Assembly: GCA_027318915.1 (NCBI GenBank)
Contig: DAHVOH010000005.1
Location: forward strand, 1 to 64,000
Direction: 5' to 3'
DNA length: 64,000 bases
Source: Clostridiales bacterium
GTDB taxonomy: Bacteria > Bacillota_E > Sulfobacillia > Sulfobacillales > JAIMBI01
In this document: positions 44,207 to 52,947 of the stretch, one piece after another
Layout: each line of letters starts with the position of its first letter
How positions within the stretch are numbered: position 1 is the stretch's first letter
Translations under genes and position numbers: made by a program
The notes under the pieces: generated by a model
What the model saw: the letters and a program-made list of their open reading frames with translations, nothing else
The model's database searches: none
What the model was told of the DNA's origin: nothing

Positions 44207-45568
44207 TTAGCGGCCGGAGGCCAGGGAACCCATCGGATCCCAGGGTTGGAGGACAATGGGTTCGGTGTCCAGGGCGGCCAAAATGTCCGGCGTCAGGTAC
44301 TTCTTTTGCACGACCACTTGGTACATGAACTGGTCAAACCAGTCGTCGCTCATCACGAAGTATCCCTTGTTGCCCGGATCGGTGCCCCAGCTGTTCTCGA
44401 CCTTCCAGCGGTTCGGCCGGCCATCCACGACGTTGACGCCGGTGAACACCATGGCGTGGGTCATCAAGCTTTCGCCATAGTCCAGCCGCTCCGCCTTGCT
44501 GAGTTCAAACGGCATGCCCAACACCGACGCGTAGTCATACAGCGACAGATCCATGATGCCCGCTTCGCGGTCCATCATCTTGCCCACGTCGCAACCGAAC
44601 CATACCACCTCATTGTCCATCAGCTGCGCCAAGGCGGCCTGACGCAGCACCTCTGATTCGACATTCAGGTACAACACGTCACGCCCTCCCTTGACGTTGC
44701 CCAGGAAGCGGACCGTGAAGGTGCGGTTGTAGGGCTTGTCGGCGGTGGGGGCGTTGATGAGGCTCACGTACTGGCGCAGATCCAGGTCGACATAACGTCG
44801 GTAGAAGTCTTGCGGCGTGAGGTGACGGTCGCGATGAAACTGCTCGTCCTTGTCCTGGTACTCGAAGTCGAACGTTGTCGGTGGCTCGCCCAGAAACGTG
44901 CAGAGAGCCACATACACGTCGCCCAGCATCCGCTCCTTCTCCGCCCGCAGAGCATCCAGACCGGCAGTGCCCTGGGCATGGAGGTCGCGCAGACGGGCGG
45001 CGTCCTCACGCAGCTTGGCCGTGAGCAGGGCGTTCATGCCACGCGATTGGCTGCTGTGAAAGCTTTCGGGCATGACCCACTTCGGCACCACCCCGTATTT
45101 CTCCACCAGGTTGACGAACATGTCCCACTGGCCGCCGTCATTGAGCGGGGTCTGCAGCAGCCAAGCGATCAGCCGTCCGTCGCGCGGCTCATCCAGAGTC
45201 TCCAGGATGTTCTCCAAGAAGTAATTGGCCTTCTCGAATTTGTCCCAGAACATCTGATAGGCCTCGGACAGCTCAAAGTCCTTCAGATTGCACCGTTTCA
45301 TCACCGGCACGCGCAGCGTGTTGAGGCCGGCGAACATCCAGCAGCGGCCGCTCTGGCGCTGGTTGGTGATGGGTCCGCCTTTGACGACCTGCGAGAAGGT
45401 GTGCTGCATGGCCACCACCGCATCCTGATTCATCGCCACGGCCGCAATGCCATTTTTCTTGACGGCGTTCATCAACGTGCGCTGGGTGGGGTTCTTGCGA
45501 AAACGATCCTGGAACCGCTCCAACAGTTCGGGTCCCACAGCCGCTTTCCGGTCCAGTTCGATGCTCAT
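44207..45568 (-). CDS. pepC: Aminopeptidase C / bleomycin hydrolase (C1B)
   Basis: A 453-residue papain-like cysteine aminopeptidase, normally a cytoplasmic hexamer. Catalytic Cys76 lies in NQRQSGRCWMFAGLN, the His in THAMVFTGVN and the Asn in KVENSWG; all three are present. Uptake of peptides or detoxification of homocysteine thiolactone-like compounds are known roles. ATG 45568 is preferred because GGAGGAG is then 7 nt upstream, whereas the ORF start 3 codons earlier touches it. A terminator-like hairpin lies 105 bp upstream in the same direction. Confidence 0.94.
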   Translation of the reverse strand: MSIELDRKAAVGPELLERFQDRFRKNPTQRTLMNAVKKNGIAAVAMNQDAVVAMQHTFSQVVKGGPITNQRQSGRCWMFAGLNTLRVPVMKRCNLKDFELSEAYQMFWDKFEKANYFLENILETLDEPRDGRLIAWLLQTPLNDGGQWDMFVNLVEKYGVVPKWVMPESFHSSQSRGMNALLTAKLREDAARLRDLHAQGTAGLDALRAEKERMLGDVYVALCTFLGEPPTTFDFEYQDKDEQFHRDRHLTPQDFYRRYVDLDLRQYVSLINAPTADKPYNRTFTVRFLGNVKGGRDVLYLNVESEVLRQAALAQLMDNEVVWFGCDVGKMMDREAGIMDLSLYDYASVLGMPFELSKAERLDYGESLMTHAMVFTGVNVVDGRPNRWKVENSWGTDPGNKGYFVMSDDWFDQFMYQVVVQKKYLTPDILAALDTEPIVLQPWDPMGSLASGR

Positions 45569-45674
45569 CCGCGACACTCCTCCGTTCCCGTCCCCGCCGT
45601 CGGGCGAGGACCATGCCTATCCGGGGTGCCGCCGCTCTTGGACGCCGCGACGGCCCCATCTTCCCTGTGCCTTC

Positions 45675-45710
45675 AACAAAAGGGCCGCCAACACCTCTTG
45701 GCGGCGGCCC
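45675..45710 (-). terminator. Intrinsic terminator or attenuator upstream of pepC
   Basis: Read on the minus strand, GGGCCGCCGCCAA, a 7-nt loop region and TTGGCGGCCC form a stem of about 10 bp with a 3-nt bulge, followed directly by TTTTGTT. It points the same way as pepC and lies about 105 bp upstream of its start, so it either ends an upstream transcript or attenuates pepC. Confidence 0.55.
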
Positions 45711-46598
45711 TTCCGGCCGGAACCGTCCGTCCTGCATCGGAGCCGCCTGGGCCAACCCGCCGGCGGGCGCCGCCTTGGTGGAGACTGGATCGCGGTCCGG
45801 CATCCACCCGCTTGCGCTGGGACACATCTATCCGGGGCCGTTCGGGCGGTTCTACAGGGGTGGGGGAAGAGCGCGTCCGACGACGGGCGTACACGCGCTC
45901 GTGGGTGTCGCGGATGCGGTGGGGGAGTCGGTTGGCCTTCGGTCCAATGGGGCATTGACCCGGACGACGGTCGGACCCCGGCCATCCGGTCCGCACCCCC
46001 GCACGACGGTTGTGGCCGGGCGCGGATGCCATCCCACCGCCGGGCGCGCAGCCGCCCCGCCCCGTTGACCACCGGCTCACAGCCGGGGACTTGGTGCCGG
46101 GCCTGTCGTCCTCCGGTGGTGGCCCGCCTTGTGGGGGATGCGCGCGCGTCGATCGCCGATGCCGTCCTGGCGGGCGCCGGCGCTGTCGACGTCGTTTACG
46201 CCTTCAGGACCCTCCGGTTCGCTGCTTTGACTCGGGCCTCTTGCTCCCGCGGGCGCGTGGTCTCCACCGGGCCACCGCCGCAGCGGCCGGCGCGCCAGGT
46301 GTTGGGGATTTCGGCGACACCCTGGTTTGACGGACGTGCGTATCGTCGCACAGGGGCTGCGCCCCAACCACCGGTGGGGACGCCGCGACGGCACCGTCTG
46401 TCGGGTGAGCAGCGGCGCGGGGTCATCGGACCCCGGGCCGCCGATGCGCTCACGGCCGCTCCGGATGCCCGCGACGCTGTTTGGGACCTCGGTCGGCGAC
46501 GGACGGCGCACGGCCGATTCTTGTGGCCTCCCGAAGCGTCGGACTTGGTCGTCACCGCCCCGGCGCCGGATCTCCCGGTGATGGAGGGGCTCGGAGGC
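45711..46598. other. Long region without a confident gene
   Basis: About 0.9 kb between the pepC leader and the permease gene. Frames are open on several strands because of the high GC, but none has a start with a ribosome binding site or a known fold. One plus-strand frame is continuous through the permease gene and so is uninformative. On the minus strand a stem (GAGCGCGT / ACGCGCTC, around 45869-45900) could belong to the pepC leader. It may hold a degraded gene. Confidence 0.5.
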
Positions 46599-48038
46599 TC
46601 AGGGGGCGTGCTCTTCTGGAGCCACCTCCCGCCGCCGGCGGGCGCGAACCGGCAGATAGGCCAGGGCTGCGGCGCCTGTGACCACGACGCCGATGCCCAG
46701 CGCGGGGAGCTCGTGCGGTGCGAGGGGCGCCGTGGCGATGATGGCCACGATCAACAGAGCGGCAAAGACGGCGGTCCAGGGGTAGCCCGGGACCTTGAAG
46801 CGCAGCGGGCGGCCGTCCTTCTTCAGCCGGGGCCGGTAGGCGATCTCGGTCACGACGATCAGCAGCCACACGAACAGGGCCTGGAAGCCCGTGGCCATGA
46901 CGAGGTAGAGGTAGGCGGTTTTGGGCAGCAGGTAGGCGAGCCCCGCCGCCGCCACCAGTCCCGCGCCGGTGATGGCGTTGGCGACTCGGGGAATGCCCCC
47001 GGAGCTCTTCGCCACCATCCGCGGTGCGTCGTGAATGCGCCCCAGCGTGGCCAGCACCCGATTCGTGGCAAACAGACCCGCGTTCATCGCGCTCAGCACG
47101 GCGACCAAGATGACGCCGTTGAAGACGGTCGCCAGCACGCCCCAGGGGAGAACACCCAAGGCGGCGATGAACGGGCTTTCGGTCGAGGGGGGAATCTGGG
47201 ACCAGGGCACGAGGCCGGTCATCACCAAGCTCGCGCCGACATAGAGGACATAAATAGCCAGGACCGTGTTGCGAATGCTGGGACCAATGGTCTCCTCCGG
47301 ACGCTTGACATCGGGTGCCGCCAAGCCCAAAACCCCGGTGCCGGACAGGGAAAACAGCACCAGAACCATCGCGGCGGCGATGCCGGCCGCGCCATGGGGA
47401 AAGAAACTGGGGGCATTCAGCCAAAGGTGTGGGCCCACCGGGGCGTGGACGGGCAGCAGACGCGCAATGGCCAGCGCGCCGACGACAATGAACAGCAGGG
47501 TGACGCCAATCTTGGTGACGGACATGCCCGACTCAATGCGGCTGAAGTTTTTCACCGGCAGGAAGTTGATGCCGACGATGAGGGCGGCATAGCCCATGCT
47601 GAACACATACACGGGCACCCGGGGCAGCCAGAGCCGCGTGAATATGGCCCCGGCGGTTGCTTCCGCGGCCAGGTTCAGAATACTGGAGAACCAGAAGATC
47701 CACCCGCCGACGAAGGCCGGACCTGGACCCAGAGAATGGCGCGCGAAGGCCAAGAACGATCCCCGCTCAGGGTCCGCCGCCGCCATTTCCGCCAGCAGGG
47801 CCACTTCCAGCGCCATGGCGGTGGCCCCGATGGCAAAGGAGATGGCGATGGCGGGACCGGCCAGACGGATGGCTTCTCCGGAAGCCAGGAAGAGTCCGGA
47901 CCCCATGATGCCGCCCACCGTCATCAGCGTCAGCGGCCCGGCCGTGAGCCGCGCCCGTCGTGGTGATCGGGGGCCGGGCCCGTACCGGTGCGCGACAAGT
48001 TCCGACTGGGTGGCTCCGACCGGCGTCTTCACCTTCAT
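46599..48038 (-). CDS. APC-family amino acid permease
   Basis: A 479-residue transporter with about 12 hydrophobic segments. TM1 region LMTVGGIMGSGLFLASGE is the substrate-binding signature of APC superfamily amino acid/amine permeases, and the stretch GLAAPDVKRPEETIGPSIRN is typical of amino acid permeases. The C-terminus is charged. Its ATG 48038 has no SD at normal distance; AGGAGG is 23 nt upstream and a 4-codon ORF lies between. It is divergent from the RHH/DUF4097 pair. Confidence 0.88.
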   Translation of the reverse strand: MKVKTPVGATQSELVAHRYGPGPRSPRRARLTAGPLTLMTVGGIMGSGLFLASGEAIRLAGPAIAISFAIGATAMALEVALLAEMAAADPERGSFLAFARHSLGPGPAFVGGWIFWFSSILNLAAEATAGAIFTRLWLPRVPVYVFSMGYAALIVGINFLPVKNFSRIESGMSVTKIGVTLLFIVVGALAIARLLPVHAPVGPHLWLNAPSFFPHGAAGIAAAMVLVLFSLSGTGVLGLAAPDVKRPEETIGPSIRNTVLAIYVLYVGASLVMTGLVPWSQIPPSTESPFIAALGVLPWGVLATVFNGVILVAVLSAMNAGLFATNRVLATLGRIHDAPRMVAKSSGGIPRVANAITGAGLVAAAGLAYLLPKTAYLYLVMATGFQALFVWLLIVVTEIAYRPRLKKDGRPLRFKVPGYPWTAVFAALLIVAIIATAPLAPHELPALGIGVVVTGAAALAYLPVRARRRREVAPEEHAP

Positions 48039-48049
48039 GGCCACAGCAT
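48035..48049 (-). CDS. Possible 4-codon leader ORF (MLWP) overlapping the permease start
   Basis: On the minus strand ATG CTG TGG CCA TGA begins 12 nt after AGGAGG (48062-48067). Its stop overlaps the permease ATG as ATGA. It may transfer ribosomes to the permease start by re-initiation. It is very short and could be chance. Confidence 0.3.
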   Translation of the reverse strand: MLWP

Positions 48050-48165
48050 GTGCGAACTGAGCCTCCTTATCCCCACGGCATCCCCAAAGCCACGGAGACG
48101 CCGGCCCAGGTCAGGAAAGTGGCGGCCCGCGCGGGTCCGGGCCCTCCTCCTGCCGTCATTCCCGT

Positions 48166-48229
48166 ATGACGCCGCAACGACATCATCATAGACTTGACAA
48201 TGACGGCTGAACGACGTCATACTGGCGTC
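48166..48229 (+). promoter_or_regulatory. Consensus promoter with repeated GACGTCAT-like sites
   Basis: TTGACA at 48194-48199 is separated by 18 nt from CATACT at 48218-48223, and the ATG 48230 follows after 6 nt, so the mRNA is probably leaderless. Around it are related half-sites: ATGACGCC, CGACATCAT, CGACGTCAT (containing palindromic GACGTC) and GGCGTCAT. They are candidate operator sites, perhaps for the RHH protein encoded right after. Confidence 0.55.
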
Positions 48230-48676
48230 ATGCAACTGACAAGCCTGCTCGACGCGATGCGCAACGACCTTTTGCAGATGGCCCAGTTGGGCGACCCCGC
48301 CGTCGCCGCGGCCGTGGAACGCATGGTGCCGGTCTTGGACGGTCCCTGGTCGGTCAGGGTGCTGGGATTGGCGACAGAATTCGCGACCGAAGTCTCCGCG
48401 GCGCTGCCGGCGGGCCACGTGGAAGTGCGCCTGCGTGGCTCGGACGTTGGCTTCGTCTATGTGGAAGAGAAGCCCTCGGCGCCCGTGTCGGCGCCGGACG
48501 CCGACCCGGCCGCCCGCATTACGCTCCGGCTGCCGGCGGCTCTGAAGGATCAAGTCGAGGGTGAGGCGGCACGTGAGGGCGTGTCCGTCAACAGCTGGAT
48601 CGCCGGGGCCGTGGCCGGTGCCCTAAGCCGCCGTCGATCCGCTCGGCGCCATCTCACCGGCTTTGGACAAGCGTAG
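48230..48676 (+). CDS. Ribbon-helix-helix (HicB/Arc-like) protein
   Basis: A 148-residue protein. The C-terminal ~40 residues (ARITLRLPAALKDQVEGEA, then REGVSVNSWIAGAVAGAL) form a ribbon-helix-helix DNA-binding domain as in HicB and Arc-type proteins; the N-terminal ~95 residues are an unknown helical and strand domain. No HicA toxin is adjacent. It is instead followed 10 bp later by a DUF4097 protein, a pairing I recall from Actinobacteria annotated as HicB-family antitoxin plus DUF4097. It may autoregulate via the upstream repeats. Confidence 0.75.
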   Translation: MQLTSLLDAMRNDLLQMAQLGDPAVAAAVERMVPVLDGPWSVRVLGLATEFATEVSAALPAGHVEVRLRGSDVGFVYVEEKPSAPVSAPDADPAARITLRLPAALKDQVEGEAAREGVSVNSWIAGAVAGALSRRRSARRHLTGFGQA

Positions 48677-48686
48677 GAGGATGTCG

Positions 48687-49616
48687 ATGCAACATTTCGA
48701 GACGCCCGGGAAGGTCCGCGTCTTCGTCACCAATCGGGCCGGTTGGATTGAGGTCACCGCCGACGAGACCACGGTGACCGAGGTGGAGACGGTGGCGCTC
48801 TACCCGGAAGCCGAAGAGGTGGCGCGGGCCACCCGCGTGACGTCCGCGCCCGCTCCCGACGGTTTCGCGGTTCGGGTGGAGGTGCCCGCCCGCCAACAGC
48901 TGTGGGGAACACGCGCAGACGCGGTGGGGGTGCGCCTCCGGGTTCCGGTGGACACGGACCTGGACGTGACCGCCGCGTCCGCCGATGTGAAGACGCGCGG
49001 GGGACTTGGCGCCGTCCGCGTGGAAACGGCGTCGGGCGACGTCTGGCTGGACGCGGTCCGCGCCAACGCTCGGGTCGCCACCGCGAGTGGCGACGTCGCG
49101 GTCACGTCCTGCGGCGGACCCGCCAACATCCGCACAGCCAGCGGCGATGTGCGCGTTGAGAAGGTTTCTGGTCCGCTCCAGATTCAGTCCGCGTCCGGCG
49201 ACCAGGTGGTGGGGACGGCACCAGATGCCTGCCGGCTTGAGTCAGCCTCGGGCGATATTCGAATCCGGCAGGCTCTTGGATCCTTGGAGATCCGCACGGC
49301 ATCCGGAGACATCACGGTCGAGACGGCGCGCGGCCAACTAGCCTTGTCCTCCCGGTCCGGTGATGTCGAGGTGGGCAGCGCGGTGGAAGGCCGAACCCTG
49401 CTGGACACCGCGTCGGGAGACATCGTGCTGGGAATCGCGCCGGGATCGCGCCTGGCGGTCAACGCCCACAGCCGATCCGGGGACGTGTATTCCGCCATTG
49501 CCCTGGAGTCGGAGCCGTTGGGCGATCAAACGTCCCCGCTCATCGACGTGGAGGCCAACACGGGCAGCGGCGATATACGCATCCAACGCGCCTTCTCGGC
49601 GACCGAAATGCCGTAG
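48687..49616 (+). CDS. DUF4097-type beta-strand repeat protein
   Basis: A 309-residue protein made of a repetitive right-handed beta fold. The motif S-G-D-V/I recurs about ten times at intervals of ~18-22 residues (VETASGDVWLDAV, VATASGDVAVTS, IRTASGDVRVEKV, and so on), the mark of DUF4097 adhesin-like domains. No signal peptide or membrane segment is seen, so it is likely cytoplasmic or exported in an unknown way. ATG 48687 is 6 nt after TAGGAGG; the ATG two codons upstream is too close. It is coupled in an operon with the RHH gene. Confidence 0.85.
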   Translation: MQHFETPGKVRVFVTNRAGWIEVTADETTVTEVETVALYPEAEEVARATRVTSAPAPDGFAVRVEVPARQQLWGTRADAVGVRLRVPVDTDLDVTAASADVKTRGGLGAVRVETASGDVWLDAVRANARVATASGDVAVTSCGGPANIRTASGDVRVEKVSGPLQIQSASGDQVVGTAPDACRLESASGDIRIRQALGSLEIRTASGDITVETARGQLALSSRSGDVEVGSAVEGRTLLDTASGDIVLGIAPGSRLAVNAHSRSGDVYSAIALESEPLGDQTSPLIDVEANTGSGDIRIQRAFSATEMP

Positions 49617-49655
49617 GCCCAAGGGCGCCACCGCACGCACGAAACCTCGGCTCGG

Positions 49656-50344
49656 TTAGGCGGAGGGCAGCGGCAGGAGGGGAGCGGATCCGAGCTCCCG
49701 GGGCGGGTCTCCCGCCACCAATGCGGCAAACGCCTCTTCGGCCCGTTGTACGATGGCATCGGGCTCGACCGCTTCGAGACAGGCACAAATGAGCCGGTAA
49801 GCGTCCGGACGGCGGTCGGCCAGTACCGGCAACTGTCTTCGCACCGTGGGCGGCCAGACGCTTTCCACCCGGAACACATGCGCCAGCAACTCCTCGACGA
49901 AGCGTCCCCGCATCAGCAACAGGCTGGCCGGGTCGTGCCCGGCCAGCCAGGCCATGGTGCGCAGGGACTGCGCCAGTTCCCATCGGCCGTACGCGGCCTG
50001 GGTCGGATCCGGCGGCGGCGGCTTGCCAGCACGGACGCCACCCGGGCGAGACGCTCAGCCGCCACGTGATCCGGATCCCAGAGAATGCGCGCGCCGCGCA
50101 GAGTCGCCCGCTGAATGGGCCTGCGGTCCAGGGCCGCGGCCGGGAGATACAGCACCTCTGTCAAGCGGCCCTGGAAGACCCCCACGCGCAGGGCTCGTTC
50201 GGATGCATTCCACACGGCCACCACGTCGATGTCGCTGCTGGGGTCCGCCTCCCCTCGTGCCCACGACCCGGCGACCAGGACCGCCCGCACGTCGGGCACT
50301 CCGGATCGAACGGCCTCTACCAGAGCCGTTTCGTCCAATGACAT
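49656..50344 (-). pseudogene. Nucleotidyltransferase-fold gene with a frameshift
   Basis: ATG 50344 opens a frame with a nucleotidyltransferase domain (RAVLVAGSWARGEADPSSDIDVVAVWN: GS motif and DxD). The C-terminal part (ELAQSLRTMAWLAGHDPASL onward, ending at 49656) is in another frame. The switch lies in a run of CCG triplets near 50010-50022, where a +1/-1 slip would join the two into one protein of about 229 residues. It may be a mutation, an assembly error, or two separate products. A second intact gene of this fold lies at 57612. Confidence 0.6.
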
Positions 50345-50364
50345 CGCACCCGCCTCGCTTTCCC

Positions 50365-52143
50365 TCAATTCGGAGGAATCGAGTTGCCCTGCGCGACGCC
50401 GTTGGGCAGGTTGTTGTGCACGTATGGCGCGATATGCCAGTACTTCATCAGCCAGGCCGCCATCTTCGCCCAGACGGGGGCCGACACGGTCCCGCCGTAG
50501 ATGTCCGCCTTGGGGTCGTTGATCATCACCACCATGGCGAACTTGGGGTTGGGCATCGGCCCGTAGCCGGCGTAGGAGGACACATACACCGTATTGGACG
50601 TTCGTCCGTTCACGATTTGCTGGGCGGTTCCGGTCTTGCCGGCCCACGTGTACCCTTTGACCTGCGCATAGATGCCGGTTCCGTACCCCACCTCACGCTC
50701 CATCATGATGTGCAGTTCATGAGCCACGAAGCGGTTGATGGGCCGCCCCTCAACGACCGGATGGAACCGTTGCAGGACTTGGCCCGTCGGCGAGAGGATG
50801 GCGCGGCGGATGCGCGGCTTCAACAATACGCCGTTGTTGGCCACCGCGCTGATCATGGTCACCTCCTGCATGGGCGTGACGGCGATGCCCTGGCCAAAGG
50901 CGATGGTGGCCAAATCGATGGGATTGACCTGCGCTTCGGGAATGAAGATGCCGTCGCTGTCGCCCGGCAATCCGATGCCTGAGCGGTGAAAGAATCCATA
51001 CGCCTTGATCATCTGATACAGACGGGCCACCCCGAGACGAAGCCCAACATCCATGAACACTTGATCCGAAGACAGTTCCAGGCCGCGCGTGAAGGAAATC
51101 CATCCCCAACCGCCGGGGACCCAGTCGTCAATCCGCAGCCCGTCCACAATCTTGTAGCCGACCGTGTCAAACATGGTGGTCGGCTTCACCACGCCGTCCA
51201 TCAGCCCGGCGGAGGCGGTCACGGGCTTGAAGATGGAGCCCGGCGGTATGGGGTCGCTGACAGCCCAGTTGGTGAAGTCCACCGTCTGATAGTTCCAGTA
51301 ATGGTTGGGGTTGTAGGTTGGGTAGTTGGCCAAAGCCAGCACCGCGCCGGTATGCGGATCCATGATGATGATGGTGCCGTTCTTGGCATGAAACTTTTGC
51401 ACGTCCTGCGCCAACAGCAACTCCGCCTCACGCTCGATATTGCTGTCGATCGTCAATTCCACCGTGTCTCCGGCCACGGGATTGGTGCGCTGGCTTGTCC
51501 AGGCGGGGAGGGGCGACCCCTGCACGGTGGTGGCCACCGTCCAATGCCCGGCCTTTCCTGCCAGCAGCGCGTTGTCCTCGTATTCGATGCCGGCCACGCC
51601 CTGCCCGCTGCTGTTGACAAAGCCGACCACCTGGGCCGCCAGCTCACCGTTGGGATACTCGCGGCGCTCGGTGGGCACCAGCGTGATGCCGGGCAGACGC
51701 GCCTGTTCATTCAACAGGACGTGAGCCTGGGTGGGCGTGATGTATTCGTCGATCAATCGGTACCAGCTGCGCCCGCTGAGGGCCGAAGCGAGCTGGGCCG
51801 CGCTGTAGGGCAGTTCCTGCGCCAGAAGGCGGGCCTCCTGACCGACAAGCCCCGGCTGGCCGAGCTGCTTGGCGACGGCGGCGATGACGCGCGGAGCCGC
51901 CGTCACGGTGTATGCGGGCACGTCCAGAGCCAGCACCCGTCCGTTGCGGTCGACGATAGCTCCCCGCGGCGCCGTGAGCACAAAGGTATGCACATGCTCG
52001 GCCTTGGCCAATCCCGAGAAGACGCTTCCGCGCACGGCCTGAATGTCGGTCAAGCGCCACACCAACCAAAGGCTCCACAGCAGCGCCACGGCCAGCACCA
52101 TCAACGCTCGGAGCTGGAACTTCCGGCGCTGCGTACTCACCAA
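50365..52143 (-). CDS. Penicillin-binding protein, class B transpeptidase (PBP2/SpoVD/FtsI type)
   Basis: A 592-residue membrane-anchored peptidoglycan transpeptidase. N-terminal TM helix (~residues 12-32), PBP dimerisation domain (TAPRGAIVDRNGRVLALDVPAY), then the transpeptidase domain with S-I-F-K (PPGSIFKPVTA), S-S-D (LELSSDQVFM) as the SxN equivalent, and K-T-G (AGKTGTAQQ). PASTA domains are absent. The TTG at 52143 or GTG 52140 start the gene. Whether it serves septation, elongation or the spore cortex cannot be told. Confidence 0.92.
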   Translation of the reverse strand: MVSTQRRKFQLRALMVLAVALLWSLWLVWRLTDIQAVRGSVFSGLAKAEHVHTFVLTAPRGAIVDRNGRVLALDVPAYTVTAAPRVIAAVAKQLGQPGLVGQEARLLAQELPYSAAQLASALSGRSWYRLIDEYITPTQAHVLLNEQARLPGITLVPTERREYPNGELAAQVVGFVNSSGQGVAGIEYEDNALLAGKAGHWTVATTVQGSPLPAWTSQRTNPVAGDTVELTIDSNIEREAELLLAQDVQKFHAKNGTIIIMDPHTGAVLALANYPTYNPNHYWNYQTVDFTNWAVSDPIPPGSIFKPVTASAGLMDGVVKPTTMFDTVGYKIVDGLRIDDWVPGGWGWISFTRGLELSSDQVFMDVGLRLGVARLYQMIKAYGFFHRSGIGLPGDSDGIFIPEAQVNPIDLATIAFGQGIAVTPMQEVTMISAVANNGVLLKPRIRRAILSPTGQVLQRFHPVVEGRPINRFVAHELHIMMEREVGYGTGIYAQVKGYTWAGKTGTAQQIVNGRTSNTVYVSSYAGYGPMPNPKFAMVVMINDPKADIYGGTVSAPVWAKMAAWLMKYWHIAPYVHNNLPNGVAQGNSIPPN

Positions 52144-52389
52144 GGTTGTTCCCCGCCTCTCGCGCTGTGCGTCGTCGCTGGCCGCACGCGATCACCCCTT
52201 GGCTGGTCCGGGCCACACCGCGGCCGGACCCGGTGTGCGGCCTCTGCACGGTTGTAGCACAGGCCACGGCAGATGAAAAGGCAGAGACTCCCAGCCGTTG
52301 GTCGGGAGAGGATTTCCCTGCCCGGTCGCGAATCCTGTCCGGAGAGGGCCTGAGGCGCCGCTTCCGGCGGCAGGCAGGAGATGATGGGC

Positions 52390-52830
52390 ATGGGGCTCTG
52401 GTTGCTGGTGGCCGCGGCCGCCTTGCTGGGAGAACTTCTCACCCTTTCGTTTTATCTGGTGTACGAGGCTCTGGCCGCTGCCCTGACGGCGGCGGTCGCG
52501 TCGATGGTGCCCAGCCTGACGCTGCAACTGGTGTTTTTTGTATTGGTGTCGTTCGTGTCGCTCTTTGTCTTGCGGCCCCGCACCGTCAGCTACCTGCTCC
52601 GGGTGCGGCCCAGCCAGACCGTCCAGTATCCCGATTTGGTGGGCCGCGTGGTGGTGGTGCGGGAACGGGTCACCGATCACGGCGGGCAGGTCGATCTGGG
52701 CGGGGGCGAGTATTGGTCGGCGCGATCATTCCCGCCCGATGCCGTGTTTGAAGCCGGGTCCGAGGTCGAGGTGGCCTACCGCGAAGGCTTGAAGCTGGTG
52801 GTACAAGCACGCACGCCGCGGGAAGGCTAA
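52390..52830 (+). CDS. NfeD-like membrane protein
   Basis: A 146-residue short NfeD: two or three N-terminal membrane helices (LWLLVAAAALLGELLTLSF and the VFFVLVSFVSLFVL segment) followed by a C-terminal OB-fold domain (GRVVVVRERVTDHGGQVDLGGGEYWSARS). NfeD proteins partner with SPFH/stomatin proteins encoded next to them, as here. ATG 52390 has AGGAG at 9 nt; ATG 52381 and 52384 are too close to it. Confidence 0.88.
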   Translation: MGLWLLVAAAALLGELLTLSFYLVYEALAAALTAAVASMVPSLTLQLVFFVLVSFVSLFVLRPRTVSYLLRVRPSQTVQYPDLVGRVVVVRERVTDHGGQVDLGGGEYWSARSFPPDAVFEAGSEVEVAYREGLKLVVQARTPREG

Positions 52831-52947
52831 TCCCGGGCCGCCGGCAACCACGGGGCCGGCCACCGCGGACAGGCCAGCTCCTGGTGGGTTTGAGGATGCA
52901 GTCTCCGGGGCGGCGCTCCCGTGATTTTCAAGAAGGTGGGGGAGGGT

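Noticed and set aside
45675..45960. T-box or other known riboswitch in the pepC leader
   Set aside because: The T-box consensus and specifier-type features are not present; only the terminator is sure.
45447..47966. An 839-codon plus-strand frame through pepC, the gap and the permease gene
   Set aside because: Most of it is antisense to two sure genes, and the part in the gap lacks a start or recognisable fold.
48230..48676. HicAB toxin-antitoxin pair
   Set aside because: Only the RHH-type protein is present; no HicA-like small dsRNA-binding toxin lies on either side.
50005..50025. CCG repeats as a CRISPR or tandem repeat array
   Set aside because: It is only four or five triplets inside a coding region.
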